The position numbers and the translations under genes are program-made. Shown piece after piece: positions 1-9,996 of a stretch of DNA of 64,000 nt (position 1 is its first letter; every line of letters starts with the position of its first letter). Under the pieces are notes generated by a model. That model ran no database searches. It was not told the DNA's origin and was given only the letters and a program-made list of their open reading frames with translations. The stretch is from Metallyticus violacea. Taxonomy: Eukaryota; Arthropoda; Insecta; Mantodea; Metallyticidae. The stretch is taken from NCBI GenBank assembly GCA_030762175.1, contig CM060838.1:17033501-17097500 (forward strand), given 5' to 3'.

Positions 1-1234
1 ACTAATTTGCGGTTCCATTCCTCCTTTTTACCATCCAGTAGCTCTTTGTATTGTTTCCATAACACCGTCGATACCTACTGTTTAGAAAGCGTAGAATCAT
101 TAGTCACAATACATAATTTTTTTATAAAATCGTATATGAAGATTTATAAAAGAAATGCTGGAATTAAAATTAATGAGTGATGTGCTATTGTATATTGTTA
201 GCCATTTCTAATGTTAATGATTTATGCGTTTGATACACTTTTGAATGTAGCACTAATGTTATAATTATTATTACTCTGAAACAATATATTACAATAAAAA
301 GAAAAAAGATTTTGCATTTGTTTATATTTTTATATTTTCTAAATAAATGATGAACACCTTTAAAACCCACAGAATGAAAATTTAAGATTTTCAATCTTTT
401 GAGTGAAATTTTAGTGAGAAATATTTTTAGAAGGACCATAGTAAATGAAAGTTTGAGAACAGTTGCTGTAAATAATGTAATTTACAACGCCCAGAATAAA
501 AAATAGAGCATTAAAAAGTCTGTCACGCAGGAGCTGCAAAAATAAGGGAATTCCTTACCTATTAGAGTAACTTTTTAAAAAAAGTTATAAAAACCAAATT
601 ATGACCTTATTAAGTAATGAAATTAAATATATTAAGGTATTACTATATTGTATTGGAGGAAAAAAATAGAATTTTTGCAATCTATAAGTATTACAAAACA
701 GAAACCACATTTTTAGAATTATTATTATTAATACTATCATTATTGAGATTAAATCACAAAAGTTAATGATATACTATTAATTAAATGAAATGTATGACCA
801 CTGGTAGACATGTGCGGGTATTTTTAAACAATTTTAAATGTAAATATTTTGAATTGAGCCTGATATCTTTTCATTCACTAAAATAGCGAATTAACAGAAA
901 GTTTAGAGTAGTATTGCGATTTAACAAAAACATGTTATTATTTAAAAACAATTACAATGTACTAAGCAAATATACACAATTCACAATAAACATCCTAAAG
1001 TTTCATGCATTTTCATTGACTGAAAGTTATTACACAGCTCTTACATACAAATATAATATTTAAAAACATTTTACATTAATATTTCAGGATTTTTATCTTC
1101 ACCACAAAGCTTTTGTTAAAAATAAAATAAATGCTTCGTTATAAATACAGTTATGTGATGAATTAATATGTTCTTTAATTTTAAAAAATATGCAGAAAAT
1201 TAAATAAAGAGCGCTTTTTAAATTTCGAATTTTA
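1..1234. other. AT-rich non-coding stretch
   Basis: No coding exon, tRNA-like box or transposon end was recognised here. Open frames are short, A/T-driven and lack family motifs. It is most simply intronic or intergenic DNA. Confidence 0.5.
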
Positions 1235-1890
1235 AGTATGCTCCATTCTCCTAATTGTCTAATTTCCCTAATTTTCAGAAACTATTTTTATTATTTTATG
1301 TAAGTGGTATATACCGAATTTTATTGTGAAGAAAAAATACTTGTGCTGGTAAAGCGATTTTTAAATTTTGGGTTTCAGATAAATTCCCACTCCTAATTGG
1401 CCGATTTCCCTTATTTTCAGGGACTGTTTATTTATTTTATTTTAAGAGTATGTTGCGAAAAAACAAAAATTAATGCCTCTAGAACTATTTTTAAGTGTTG
1501 GGTTTCAGATAAAACTAGTTAAATTTCGCTGAATTTCAAAAACTATTTTACTTGTTTTGTTTCAATGGCGTACACTGAGTTTCGTTTAAAAATAATTAAA
1601 ATTATTTTTAAGAGAGATTTTTTTCAGATATCTCCTTCCTAATGGACCGGTTGCCCTGATTTTCGGATAACACTTTTATAAACTTATTTGAAAGAAATAT
1701 GCCGATTTTCGTTGAAAAAAATAATAACTTGTGACCCTAGAGTTATTTCAATTTTTTTTCTCCAGTAAACCCCCATTCCCAATGATCCAGTTTTGTTTGT
1801 GAACGAACTTGATGAATTATTAATTGATGGTTGTATACCGAGTTTCTAAGAGAAAAATAAAAAATTGCGACCGCTAGAGCGTTAAGAAAA
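1235..1890. repeat. Degenerate tandem repeat, unit about 120-140 bp, five units
   Basis: Five successive blocks repeat the same order of words: a stretch like CCTAATTGGCCGATTTCCC, then ATTTTCAG, an A/T run, a phrase like TATACCGAGTTTC, an A-rich run and a phrase like CCTCTAGAG. The CCTAAT-like word recurs near 1250, 1388, 1512, 1633 and 1772, giving spacings of roughly 140, 125, 120 and 140 bp. Units have diverged by substitutions and small indels, so this is an old minisatellite or satellite fragment. I do not know the family. Confidence 0.6.
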
Positions 1891-3180
1891 GTACCACACA
1901 CATATTTATCCTATTTGCATTGTCATTTTCAGCGTTTAGTAGATCGGATCGATGGAGAGATGGAGAAACTTTTCAAAAATCGTTACATGGGTTCAAACCA
2001 TAATAGCTACTACATTCCTTCGGAATTCGCTAAAATTCTATTCGTACTTATCTAGTCACAAATTCAAATAACTTAAATATATTACTTCCCCCTTGTCTGT
2101 TATAAAATAAAAAAACGAAACTAACAAATTAAGAGCGCTGATTGATATGCAGTTTAAATTTCAAATTTTTTGATTTTATCATATTATTGTCCTCCTCAGC
2201 CTCGCATTAAAAGAAAACAGCCCGCCGCTGTGAAATGCGAACCCAAGTTTGGAGGGTAATGCATTAATGCCCATGATTACGAGATAAATGTAATCGAAAC
2301 CCTTTTTCAATGATTTCTTATGTTTGTATGGAATAGCTCACAACACGAGAGACCCCTGGGTAAAGATATAAATCCGTTAATAATAGGAGTTACTTACATA
2401 TTTATATTTCAGCTAATAACTAAGTCATAAAAAGTCAAATCTACTTTCCTCCGTCGTATGGAACACTAACAAGGGCGTAAGATTGTAAAAATTAACAACA
2501 TATAAGTACGTTTATCACTTGCATAATCGAATACTGTAATTACAATGAAAGAGCAAGAAGGTCATCCAAAAGGATAAGCATCCATAAATAAACATTTAAA
2601 TACACTAGTGATCTCATTGTAATAAACAAGCACACGAGCAAGAAACTGAGGTTTCTGCACTGATGCTGTTCATGTTTTCGGAGTGGAGGGGGTGCCGACA
2701 TTGGGGGAGGGGTGGGAAGTGAGCAGATGGAGCAGTTTTGTCGAGCAGTTCACTAATGGAGGTCCGACACCGTCTTGCATAAAAATGAAGAAAACAGCGT
2801 CTAACGGAGAACATTAATGCTTTCGAGTTTACAAAAGCCTGCTCCAATCAATATCTTTTATTTGACTTGGCATATTTTTATAATGGAATATTATTACACT
2901 TTTCGGAACTTCGAAAATTATTTAAAGACTGTTTTTCTATATCTTTCAGGAGAAAAAATAATTATAAATATTGCATACTTCTTGGTACTTCTAAATAAAT
3001 TAGTTTCTTTCCTCATTAACAGTACGATTCCTAATTTATTCATTCAGATTCAGTGATTTAGCGAGCACCCTATCGCTCTGTCACGGTTGGCAAGATTACT
3101 TCCATATCTTCGGCAGGATGTAAAACCCGAAAATTCGGTAACAAACAGTCCATCAAGATATCTGCATATTCCCTAGAGGA
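1891..3180. other. AT-rich stretch with a short G-rich patch
   Basis: No gene or element was recognised. A G-rich patch on the plus strand near 2683-2722 (runs of G in a purine-rich context) is the only compositional break. The 77-codon minus-strand frame over it has no recognisable motif. Confidence 0.4.
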
Positions 3181-3445
3181 CCGACACGTATGATAAATGT
3201 CGTTAAGGCACACACTTGTGAACGGAAGGTCTCGAGATCGATTCCTGCCAGGACTGTTCTTCCCGACTGATATTTTTACAGGTTTACTTCAGTCCTCATC
3301 AATCGGAAATGCCGGGGAGGTACTCTAAAGTTATGCTTGGAACGTTGCCTTCCCGAAAAAATCCCCTTTGCAATTTCTTATTTCATCTGATATCGCCTTA
3401 AATACCTCAATGATAAAAAAGGACGTTAAATGCTATTAAAAATAA
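3181..3445 (+). mobile_element. SINE-B copy, old
   Basis: A diverged head (GTCGTTAAGGC, then CGAGATCGATTCCTGCCAGGAC as a decayed B box region) is followed by the SINE-B body phrases TTTACTTCAGTCCTCATCAA, AATGCCGGGGAGGTACTCTA and a 3' end with GACGTTAAATGC. Divergence from the copy at 48912 is high and no flanking duplication was found. Confidence 0.75.
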
Positions 3446-3990
3446 CAGTACCCAGAGTTAATTGTTGAAGACATCGGGGTATCGGCAGCAGACAAGCAAC
3501 CCCATATCGCCCCTTGGTCCGGACTGTAGCGGGTTTCTGTAGACGCAAAGTGTTTTTTTTTTAATTCTCTTTTCGGGATGGTTTCTTGTTTCTCCGCAGT
3601 AGAATCATTTTCTCAATGTCAAATAAATGCCCTACTTGTGTGTTCACATGTCTCACAATAGACGTAGAGGATTCCATCTGTAGCGTTAACCACAACCTTT
3701 TCTGAATTTCCAGATTTACATCAGGCATCTTTTCCGTCTTGTGGAACTGCTGGAAAACCAGTATCGAATGTACTGTTTTCTTTTTTAATCACTTTTTGAG
3801 CACGATCAGCATCCCACATGCCGACAATATGAGCGTACGTGATTCCAGAAAATTATTTGCATAGTTATTTGATTTTGTAGTAACATTGAATGATAAATGT
3901 TTCTTTCTTTCTTTCCTTTTTTCCCCTTCAAGACCTTCCCCCCTTCTTTAGTACTCAAAGGTAAAATGGGTCTTTGAGACGGAGATGGAC
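3446..3990. other. Unassigned stretch
   Basis: No recognisable gene or element. A CT-rich run at about 3901-3950 produces long open frames on the opposite strand but no protein motif. Confidence 0.35.
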
Positions 3991-3993
3991 CTA

Positions 3994-4095
3994 CGAGGGT
4001 GGGTACATTAATTTCCAGTCTCACCATTTTCTAGCTATCATAAAGACAAATAATATATTTCACTTTTCAATATAGTTGCCCTTTATTTTCACACT
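3994..4095 (-). mobile_element. Mariner 3' end fragment (inverted repeat plus 3' UTR)
   Basis: Read on the minus strand, this stretch aligns over about 95 bp to the 3' end of the mariner at 19551-20834. Shared words are AACTATA, TGAAAAGTGAAATA, TTTATGATAGCTAGAAAATG (with mismatches) and a terminal CACCCTCG. A TA dinucleotide (3992-3993) flanks the outer end, as expected for this superfamily. Similarity stops near 4095, where sequence resembling a LINE C-terminus begins, so the rest of the transposon is missing. The fragment belongs to the same mariner family as the near-complete copy. Confidence 0.7.
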
Positions 4096-4099
4096 GCTA

Positions 4100-4660
4100 T
4101 TGGCATTCAAAAATTGCGTTGATAAATTCTCATTTCTTAAAATTTCCGTTTCCCTGCATTCTGCCAAAATATACCTTCAGGTATGGCTTTCTCCGCACAA
4201 TGGACAAATTCTTTCCTCAAGAAACTGTTTTGTTTCCTTTCCAACTTCCTAACCTGAAACATGCCAGAACACTTATTTATTTCTTCTCTGCCACAGATAT
4301 CTAAATAATCCCCCCTCCCCCACATCGGATATATTTGAGCCTGCAGGTTAAGTGATACTTTTTCTGCGCATTGAGCATTTTGCCTATCTATATCGTTAAC
4401 TATTTTCTCTTAACCAAATATACACCAATCCAAAAATGTCTAAGCCTTTCCTTATTTTAGACGCCCATCCTGTATCCCACCCTTCACTTATTTGCTCCCT
4501 TAGACAAACTGCTCGAAGAAAGGCTTCATTCCTCCGCTTTATCCTTAAACAGTATTTAATTGTTCTTATTTTTAAATTCAAACTTTCGTTAGAAATATCA
4601 ACCTCTTTAAGAACCCTACAATTTGATGTACCCCTCCTTACACTACAAATGTAGTATATT
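4100..4660 (-). pseudogene. Non-LTR retrotransposon C-terminal remnant
   Basis: On the minus strand a broken frame encodes ICPLCGE followed about eight residues later by ILAECRE. That is the Cys-x2-Cys ... Cys arrangement typical of the zinc motif at the C-terminus of many insect LINE ORF2 proteins (usual form CPLCG...HILxECxE). The expected histidine is not preserved here (RYILAEC). The upstream minus-strand frame (4396-4581) contains basic, tryptophan-containing sequence that may belong to the same protein, but stops interrupt it. Seen: the motif and the stops. Inferred: a 5'-truncated dead LINE. The clade cannot be decided from this piece. Confidence 0.35.
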
Positions 4661-5539
4661 TGTCCTTACCTAAAAATCAGGACTCTTTGCAGTTTCTTGA
4701 CCCAATAGTCTTTAGATCTTATCTTGAATAGCAGCACTAAGCGTTCAAAGGACTGATCCAGCACGAAAGACCCATAAATGTTCCCGACTCGAGTAAACTG
4801 TTTACAGCAATATATATATATCATGTGGTAGCCCAAATATCCGTCTGTAAATCAACGTAATTTCCTCCAGCTGTTACTCCGGCAGCCTCAAATATGGGTT
4901 ACACTTGTGCCAGTAATCCAGTGTCGCGAAAGGGGAATGGGGCAAGTACACCGCTACCGCCCAATCATTTATTACGATTTTAAAATAGGCCCAAACTGTG
5001 TCTAGAGAAACTTACACAGGCTTTAGAGTAATTTGCTTCTTTGTTAACAGCAGTTTTCTGTTGGTTCGCGCAAGACGAAGAGAGAAGCAGTGGCTGCAAA
5101 GACCACCCTATAAGGATGATGAATGGGATGGGAAAGAGTTGTACAAGAATTATTTGAGATGTCAGGAAGAATTTCTCGCTGAGTGCAAAGACAGAGTGGG
5201 ACGGCAACTCTCGAGTTTTTATGAAATCATAACAGATGATGAAATATAACTATTAATATAACCCAGAAACAGGCATCATTCATCAATCAGTATGACTCTT
5301 TTCAGACTATACATTCCCCAAAGAAAGTCAAGAAGTCCAAGAGTGTGGGGAGGAAAACGTTCTTCTCCATTTGTAGTGAGGTGGCAAAGTTAAGATCAAA
5401 GGGCATTTACGTAGAATGGTAGACGACATTTTGCCCCCGGGAAGTGTTCCAAAAACGACCGAGAACAAGAGTTAGTGGCATTGGTATGCACCATAAAAAT
5501 ATGTGATCTCATGGCAATTGTTAAAACCAACTATTACTT
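4661..5539. other. Unassigned stretch with a small basic open frame
   Basis: An 83-codon plus-strand frame (4998-5249) ends in a basic then acidic stretch including RARRREKQWLQRP and YKNYLRCQEEFLAECKDR. It vaguely recalls the N-terminal region of Harbinger/PIF transposases, but no DDE residues or neighbouring exons support this. The remainder is AT-rich and featureless. Confidence 0.25.
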
Positions 5540-6262
5540 GATATGAACTTAATATATAAGGGAGCGTTTGCTCGACTGGGACATTCAGTTGGGCTCAATT
5601 TGGCAGCTCAACAGTTATAAGTTCGACGTCACTGAGGTACGCAATTATAAGATCTACACGCGGCCAGATACCAGCAGTTCTGGTATATTAGTTAGGCGGT
5701 TTTTAAGTTAATACTCGCTCAAGAAGCAGTTATCAATACACAGTTCCGATACATCAGTTAGGCAATTTTTAGTTTCATGCGCCGCGGCACTCGTCTGTAA
5801 GTTTCACACGCGGCAACTAAGTTTGTATCAGCGTAGCTCAGTCTATCGTACGGAACAGCAGAAGACGCGAATGATTTTTGACATAATAAAATATAAATAT
5901 ACATTATGTCGCATCGAGTGCTTATTTACACTATTAATATCCTTTCCCAGTCCTGTTGAGTAGGAGTCAACAAAATAGCAGAATTCACCCTGAGAAATTG
6001 TTGTCATTGAAGCGCGGGCAACAACACCGAAGCGACCAATAATCATTCTATTAAAACCACTTCAAAATTGGCATCTTAACACGAGCGGACAACAGATCGC
6101 TTCAAAATTGGTGACCAACCTGGGGCACATAGCCGGAGTCTACTAAACATCTTCATAATTTGGTGCTAATGTGGGGCCACGAAGAAACAATCTCGTAATT
6201 AGGCTCTACTTGTTGGGGCCGATTAAACCGCTTCGTAATATGGCGCCCAACGTGGAGCCAAC
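5540..6262 (+). mobile_element. LTR-retrotransposon leader remnant with tandem tRNA-Lys PBS-like units
   Basis: Positions 6241-6259 read TGGCGCCCAACGTGGAGCC. Apart from one base this is complementary to the 3' end of eukaryotic lysine tRNA (CUU type), the classic primer-binding site of many Ty3/gypsy-like elements. Four upstream blocks (about 6057, 6098, 6151 and 6192) repeat a CTTCRTAATT word followed by a decayed PBS and GGGGC. Upstream, 5540-6050 is less AT-rich than its surroundings. It holds a repeated word like GTTAGGCGGTTTTTAAGTT (near 5691 and 5757) and an AATAAA-like signal near 5886, consistent with part of an LTR. No gag, pol or second LTR is recognisable nearby. LTR limits are inferred. 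Confidence 0.4.
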
Positions 6263-6910
6263 ATAACAACATACATTGACTAAATCGCTTCAGTAATAAT
6301 AATGCTATCTTTTATTTTGTAATGAGAGTATGCACAAACGACTGCAGATAAATGCTAATAAATGGGAAGAATGCTTTAGCCTTAGAGGAAAAAACAAACT
6401 GTAACATTTAAAATATGCGATACGTGTCGCAAAGTCTAGCAGTCTGTCTTTTAGTTTATCGCTAGACATACAGCTGTTCCCTATTAGTTCCTTAACACTT
6501 CGTCTCATCAATCACTGCTCACTATATCGTCAGTGTTACATGGAAAGCGCCCCTACCATCAGGAACAGACTTCATGATCAGCTTCTTCATCAATCATCTG
6601 CTTGGCGTGTTCATTTTCTCGTTCACACTAGTGGATAATCGAAAGCCAGCTGACATAGTTAAGATTAGCTAATTCATTTATATCAGGTAGTGGAATATTT
6701 CAGGAGTCAAATTAAATTATAAACCAATCCACGCTTTTTTAAGAGTACTGGTCGATTTCTCGTCGAGGGATACTATTTCGGTTTACCAAAACTTCTTGGC
6801 AAGTACTAGGTTAAAGTATGAATGTATTTCTTTCTTTGTTTATTAGTAAATTTATGAGCAAAAATCAATAATAATTAAAGCAGCTTAAACGTTCTGCAAC
6901 TTAGATCAAC
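6263..6910. other. AT-rich stretch
   Basis: Nothing recognisable. It separates the LTR-like leader from a SINE-A copy, and no internal retrotransposon domain follows the primer-binding-site units. Confidence 0.4.
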
Positions 6911-6914
6911 CTGC

Positions 6915-7222
6915 CACGGGATCTGTTGAGATTCCCCACGAGGTACGAGAGACTCAAGATCGTGGGTTTGATCCCGGCCAGGACTGATGGATTTTTTCGG
7001 GCGTAAAATCTTAAGAATGACTTCCTTCGGAAGGGAATTAAAGCCGTGGGTCCTGTGTCGTACATTTACGGCACGATAAAGAACCTCAAGCCTGGGAGGA
7101 AAAAAAAAAAAAAAAAAAAAAAAAAAGGCCTCTGAGCAAAATTTCTTGACTATTTCTCGCTCTGAATTGAATGGGCGCTCGCTGATGACCTGAGAGGTTA
7201 AAGAGCGTCCGTAAATAAACCA
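6915..7222 (+). mobile_element. SINE-A copy with internal poly-A expansion
   Basis: The tRNA-like head is diverged at its A box but keeps the B box GTGGGTTTGATCCCGGCC. The body phrases follow in order: TTTTTTCGGGCGTAAAAT, ACTTCCTTCGGAAGGGAA, CCGTGGGTCCTGTGTCGTAC, GGCCTCTGAGCAAAATTT, GATGACCTGAGAGGTTAAAG, and the tail TAAATAAACCAAGTCAAATC. At 7100-7126 the usual GAAAGAAGAG segment has become a 27-bp run of A. Confidence 0.85.
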
Positions 7223-7845
7223 AGTCAAATCAACCAAGAAAGGAGGGGGGGGGGGACCTAGTGACGGTGAGTGGCTAAATATGCCATTTAGTCTGCTGCT
7301 AGATAGAAATGCGCTGTTCGGTCCTTACATTCATTGCGCTGTAGCTACTTGTTGGAACGTTTAAAAATAACACTCATAGTATTAGAACATGGGCTAGTGT
7401 AGTGTAAGGAGGCCATTGTAACAAACAGAGTGTTTTTATTTTTTCGTTCTTGTTAGTGTGCGAGCGCTAGCAAAGAGGTTTATATATGTAACAGGCAAGG
7501 AAGTTAAACGGCAGAACAAACAATTAAAATTAGCAAATAAGTTTAGGAAAATTCCAAATCTTTCTGATACCTCTTTTGAAAATGGGAACATTTCGGCAAG
7601 TTCTCAAGCTCTGTGAGCTGACTTATTGTTCAGTAGTGTTTGCTAACGCCAGAAGTGATGCAAGCATTCAACGTGATGTTGTTGCGATCTGTAAGGACTT
7701 TTGTAAATGCGCAGCGTTGCGTTTAGATATCTGGACAGCGATGTCTGAAATATTAGCATGTTCGGAAAGTAAGTTCTGGTTTCATCATTCGCGAGAAGGG
7801 GAGCGGAAGTAGCGCTCGCTATTCTTGATTCGCTCTGTAGTTTGG
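7223..7845. other. Unassigned, moderately GC-richer stretch
   Basis: A short G run (about 7243-7255) follows the SINE tail. The plus-strand frame 7576-7812 (78 codons) gives no recognisable domain. The stretch may be 5' flank or untranslated sequence of the mariner that follows, since GC content is higher than in the background, but no matching left inverted repeat was found. Confidence 0.3.
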
Positions 7846-7849
7846 TTCA

Positions 7850-8451
7850 GTACGATTCTGCCTGTGTCAGTGTGAGATTGCATTGGACTGTTTCTTTCAC
7901 CAAACTTGTAAAATGTATGCAGCTATAGAAGCTTTCGCTAAGTGTTAGGTACGGGAGTGATAAGGTTGTGGACAAAGAAACAAATGGCAGCTGTAATTCA
8001 TTGTGAGCTTACTGCAGTGTTTGGGAATATTGTCAGTGAAAGTATTGTTCGACGTTGGTGTCGTCAATTACAAGATGAACGGCGAAACATCCATCATGAT
8101 TCAACCAAGAAGCCAAAGGGCAACATATTTTTGGGACAAGCAAAGTTATTGTTGATGGAGTTCATGGAACGAGACACAACAGTAAACAAATACTAGTAAT
8201 GCCTACAGTCTGACACTAAAAAAACGGATGAAGATCTCAAGGAAAGAATCACAAAATGGCTGCAATCATAGGAGACAAGAGTTCTGCGCAGAGGGGATTT
8301 CAAAATTTGTGAAGCGGATGACAAATGCCTGAATGTAAATGGAAATTATGTTGAAAAAAAACTGAATGGTGTACTTTTCACTTATGTATAATAAAATTTT
8401 ACAAAAATAAAGTAACATAATTAACGGAAATTACTTTTCAAATTGTCCTCG
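7850..8451 (+). mobile_element. Internally deleted mariner with transposase fragments
   Basis: Plus-strand fragments match mariner transposase in order. First comes an N-terminal helix-turn-helix piece ending RRWCRQLQDERRNIHHD (about 7981-8100). Then comes LLLMEFMERDTTVN (8148-8190), the block that in the family lies between the first two catalytic aspartates. A C-terminal piece, KCLNVNGNYVEKK (8326-8362), follows. The family's HTH-to-catalytic linker and the segments with all three catalytic aspartates are absent or unreadable. The right end is probably the sequence ending TTGTCCTCG at 8451, followed by TA at 8452-8453. It is a different mariner lineage from the copy at 19551, judged by its end and protein. 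Confidence 0.6.
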
Positions 8452-8606
8452 TATGTTATCATTTATACTTGTTCTAAATTTAATGTATCGTCTTTGAAAC
8501 ATGTTATATGGACCTAAGGAATCATCCTATAATATCTTCAGATGTAAATCTCATTGATGCAGGAATTGAAGAAAAAAGTCTGTCTTAAAGGTTTTGCTTC
8601 ACATAC

Positions 8607-8794
8607 CCAGGGCTGTGGGCGGTGGGCGAGTCCCAGGGTTGCAGATCGTCGTACGCTGTGCACGAATGAGGGACTTTACCCACGTCGCGCACCGTCAGCG
8701 TCATCCGCTTATGAAACTTGAGCTGATTCACGGCCTCATCGTGCGTCACGTCGAGGAACGACTGGCCGTTGACCTCCAGAATTTGGTCGCCGAT
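8607..8794 (-). CDS. dysc: Internal exon encoding part of a whirlin/dyschronic-type PDZ domain
   Basis: The minus strand encodes IGDQILEVNGQSFLDVTHDE at the start and AVNQLKFHKRMTLTVRDVGK next, then VPHS. This is the carboxylate-binding-groove half of a PDZ domain: the GDQILEVNG core, the αB helix (HDEAVNQLK) and the last β strand. The DVGK-VPHS extension after the domain is characteristic of the second PDZ domain of whirlin (DVGRLPHA in vertebrates), whose fly homologue dyschronic is a neuronal scaffold that regulates ion-channel localisation. Splice sites fit: a pyrimidine-rich acceptor TTTGTTTCAG before the exon and donor GTATGTG after codon phase 2 (188 bp, 62 codons plus 2 bases). Codons are GC-rich against an AT-rich background, a sign of selection. 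The N-terminal half of the domain must lie on an exon at higher coordinates, not recognised here. The call is strong for PDZ, good for whirlin/dysc; another long PDZ scaffold is the alternative. Confidence 0.85.
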
Positions 8795-9652
8795 CTGAAA
8801 CAAACAACAAACACTAAGCTTTCTTTTAATTGTTGTTCATTTTGTCATTGTTTTGCAATAGTAAGAAGGGATTATTCTTACTATTTAACGATAATTATTT
8901 CGTTCATAGAAAAGCTAGGAGAATATTTATCAACACCCATTTTGTTCATTATGAAAAGCTGTGATGTAGTTCATAGCAAGAAGTTATGCAACATAACGAA
9001 ATAACAAATAAATATAAATATTTAAAAAACAATACAAATTGTCCATATTAAAATAATATATCCCGTGACCTTAAATGATATGCTGAGTTTTCAGTATTTG
9101 AATAATTGACAGCATGCTGACTTATCCATTGTTTAGGTTGTTGTTTGTTTGTTGCTTTAACTTTACTAGAAGTCGTTCGTTATTTTAAAACAACCCTCGC
9201 TTAACAGCGTCTGTTGAACATTATAGAAGGGAGCAGTTATTTATTGCATTCGGAATGGTGGTTTGAAGTTCTTGCTCAAGGAAAGCATGGAGAAACTAGG
9301 AAAGAATCAGTCGGAAATCAACCCAGACGTGTGTCACATCTCCTCTGGTTGTCGGAGTCAGCTCAATAAAATGGAGGAAGAAACCAGGTTCGTTGCGTAT
9401 TAACATTAAAATAATTATTTCCATATGCCCCATAATATCCGTTATTCTACAGATTGGAAAGTACAGGAAAACATTTGAAGCAACGTGCAGATTTTATTTT
9501 TGAAAATTTTCAAATTTAATTACTTCTCAAGGCAGAAAAATGGAAAGCAAATGTTAACCGGAATTAGGAGTCAGAAGCCATTTAGTTCCAAAATAAGCAA
9601 GATTTTTTTAAAGTTTCTAAAATTCGCACGTAAATGTGTACGCATCACCATT
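8795..9652. other. Putative intron of the PDZ gene, nothing else recognised
   Basis: AT-rich DNA directly upstream (minus sense) of the exon acceptor. The ORF at 8594-9004 on the plus strand is antisense to the exon and has no motif of its own. Confidence 0.5.
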
Positions 9653-9664
9653 GAAATGCTGCCA
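9653..9664. repeat. Left target-site duplication of SINE-A
   Basis: GAAATGCTGCCA, identical to 9985-9996 on the other side of the SINE. Confidence 0.85.
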
Positions 9665-9984
9665 TGTCGGTCCTGGTGGTGTAGTGGTTACCATACTTGC
9701 CTCCTACACCCAAGAACGCGGGTTCGAACGCGGCCAGGACCGATCTATTTTTTCGGGCGTAAAAATCCTAAGTATAACTTCCTTCGGAAGGGAGGTAAAG
9801 CCGTGGGATCGTGTTGTACATTTACGGCACGAAAAAGAACCTCAAGCCTGAAAGAGAGGCCTCTGAGCAAACTTTGTCGGCCGTTTCACGCCCTGAATTA
9901 AATGGGACACTGATGACCTGAGATGTTAAAGAGCGTCCATAAATAAATCAATCAAAAAAAGAAGAAGAACAAGAAGAAGAAGAA
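9665..9984 (+). mobile_element. SINE-A copy, full length, with 12-bp target-site duplication
   Basis: This is the reference copy of SINE-A here. The head (about 9668-9742) folds as a tRNA: GGTCCTG at the 5' side pairs with CAGGACC at the 3' side, with A box TGGTGTAGTGGTTACC and B box GCGGGTTCGAACGCGG, so it carries an internal RNA polymerase III promoter. The body follows (TTTTTTCGGGCGTAAAAA, CTTCCTTCGGAAGGGAGG, GGCCTCTGAGCAAACTTT, GATGACCTGAGATGTTAAAG). The tail ends in (GAA)n. Direct repeats GAAATGCTGCCA flank it at 9653-9664 and 9985-9996, showing LINE-type target-primed insertion. Confidence 0.93.
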
Positions 9985-9996
9985 GAAATGCTGCCA
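9985..9996. repeat. Right target-site duplication of SINE-A
   Basis: GAAATGCTGCCA, the partner of 9653-9664, directly following the (GAA)n tail. Confidence 0.85.

Noticed and set aside
4998..5249. Possible Harbinger/PIF transposase N-terminus
   Set aside because: Only a vague basic/acidic pattern; no DDE residues, no Myb-like partner and no inverted ends were found.
8594..9004. 136-codon plus-strand frame
   Set aside because: Its first half is antisense to the PDZ exon and its second half is AT-rich intron; no motif.
9665..9745. Functional tRNA gene (GTTCGAACG box with paired acceptor stem)
   Set aside because: The same head recurs many times, always followed by the SINE-A body and flanked by target duplications, so it is a SINE promoter region.
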